Shown piece after piece: positions 63,506 to 64,000 of a DNA stretch of 64,000 nt. Position 1 is the first letter of the stretch, and the number at the start of each line of letters is the position of its first letter. Source of the stretch: Geosiphon pyriformis (lineage: Eukaryota > Glomeromycota > Glomeromycetes > Archaeosporales > Geosiphonaceae); contig JAAOMT010000723.1 of NCBI GenBank assembly GCA_016748015.1, positions 262,544 to 326,543 of the forward strand, written 5' to 3'. Position numbers and translations under genes: made by a program. Below the pieces are notes generated by a model that was not told where the DNA came from, did no database searches, and worked only from the letters and a program-made list of their open reading frames with translations.

Positions 63506-64000
63506 TATTATTACTCATAGAAATATAGAGAATATATATTAACATAGTTATTAACCAATCAGAAGTAGACATAGTAAAATGTGGAATTCCAGAATTCCTT
63601 TCAGGAATTGCAGGATTCCAGGAATTTCAAGATTCCAGAATTCCAGGATTCCTCTCAAAAGAATTGCAGGATTCCAGAAATCCCAGGATTTCTGTTGTGA
63701 AAAATTGAAGAATTGAGGAATCTCAATTATGTATATATAGCAGTAGGATTAGAAGCTAAAAAAACAGACTTCTCAGTTTAGATTTCATCTAGACAATCTT
63801 CCAAACCACAAATAAATAACTCTTTGTTATCTTAAACCTGCTGCCACTATCAATACTTTATGTTGATAGTAATTGATCTTTAACCACACTGGAACAATAG
63901 CTTTTGATTATGGCTATTGACAGAATACTAACTTGCAAATTGTCTTGGCTTATTTTTTTTTTTTCTTTATTTTTTTTTTTTTTTTTTATTTTTTGTTTTG
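63506..64000 (+). mobile_element. LTR copy C (cut by window end)
   Basis: Aligns with the solo LTR at 50239 from its start: CCAAT box (ttaaccaatcag at 63551), three TTCCAGAA motifs (63587, 63633, 63672), TATA stretch near 63729, acactggaacaatagc block and the T-rich tract at the window edge. First bases are TATTATT, so the TG end seems mutated. It may be a solo LTR or the 5' LTR of an element continuing to the right. Confidence 0.8.

Overview
The window is nuclear DNA from a fungus with short GT-AG introns, a very AT-rich background and long repeat-filled gaps between gene clusters. A tyrosine-kinase-like (TKL) kinase, an EcsC protein, a LINE with a CCHC/APE/RT/RNase H layout and alternating gene and AT-rich blocks together suggest a Glomeromycotina (arbuscular mycorrhizal) genome close to Rhizophagus. 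That assignment is inference from family recognition, not a search.

Gene block 1 (1-18685) is compact. In order it holds the 5' part of CDC27/APC3 (-), a PPIL4-type cyclophilin with an RRM (-), a membrane protein with a long Ser/Pro-rich tail (+), a FUN14 protein (-), a small one-TM protein (-), a profilin-like protein (+), a kinase with a SAP-like N-terminus and a WNK-like active site (+), glucosamine-6-phosphate N-acetyltransferase GNA1 (+), a secreted or membrane EcsC-domain protein (+), a 13-exon TM9SF/EMP70 protein (-) and a membrane J-domain protein (+). The last two are divergent across about 200 bp.

Repeat block 1 (18686-31735) starts with LTR-like sequence, one LTR apparently split by a second LTR-like element. 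About 6 kb of extremely AT-rich, CpG-poor decayed repeat follows. At about 27.66 kb the composition changes abruptly to a CpG-bearing island of broken coding sequence, which includes a relic with the C-terminal zinc ribbon of TnpB/Fanzor nucleases.

Gene block 2 (31736-44435) has the corepressor TUP1 (-, 9 exons, polyQ), a 5.4 kb gene-free microsatellite-rich upstream region, and TEL2/TELO2 (-).

Repeat block 2 (44436-64000) has a nearly full-length but dead LINE (+) interrupted by an 816 bp solo LTR with TG...CA ends and a 4 bp target duplication, a second LINE fragment in inverse orientation, long AT-rich relics, and a further LTR copy cut by the window end. The two LTRs of this subfamily carry clustered TTCCAGAA motifs (heat-shock-element type) just upstream of a TATA box.

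Most single-copy genes are housekeeping: cell-cycle ubiquitination, splicing, hexosamine synthesis, endomembrane sorting, ER chaperoning, transcriptional repression and PIKK assembly. No operon-like logic links them. Exon coordinates given for spliced genes were chosen so that reading phase is conserved at every junction. They are not backed by transcript data.
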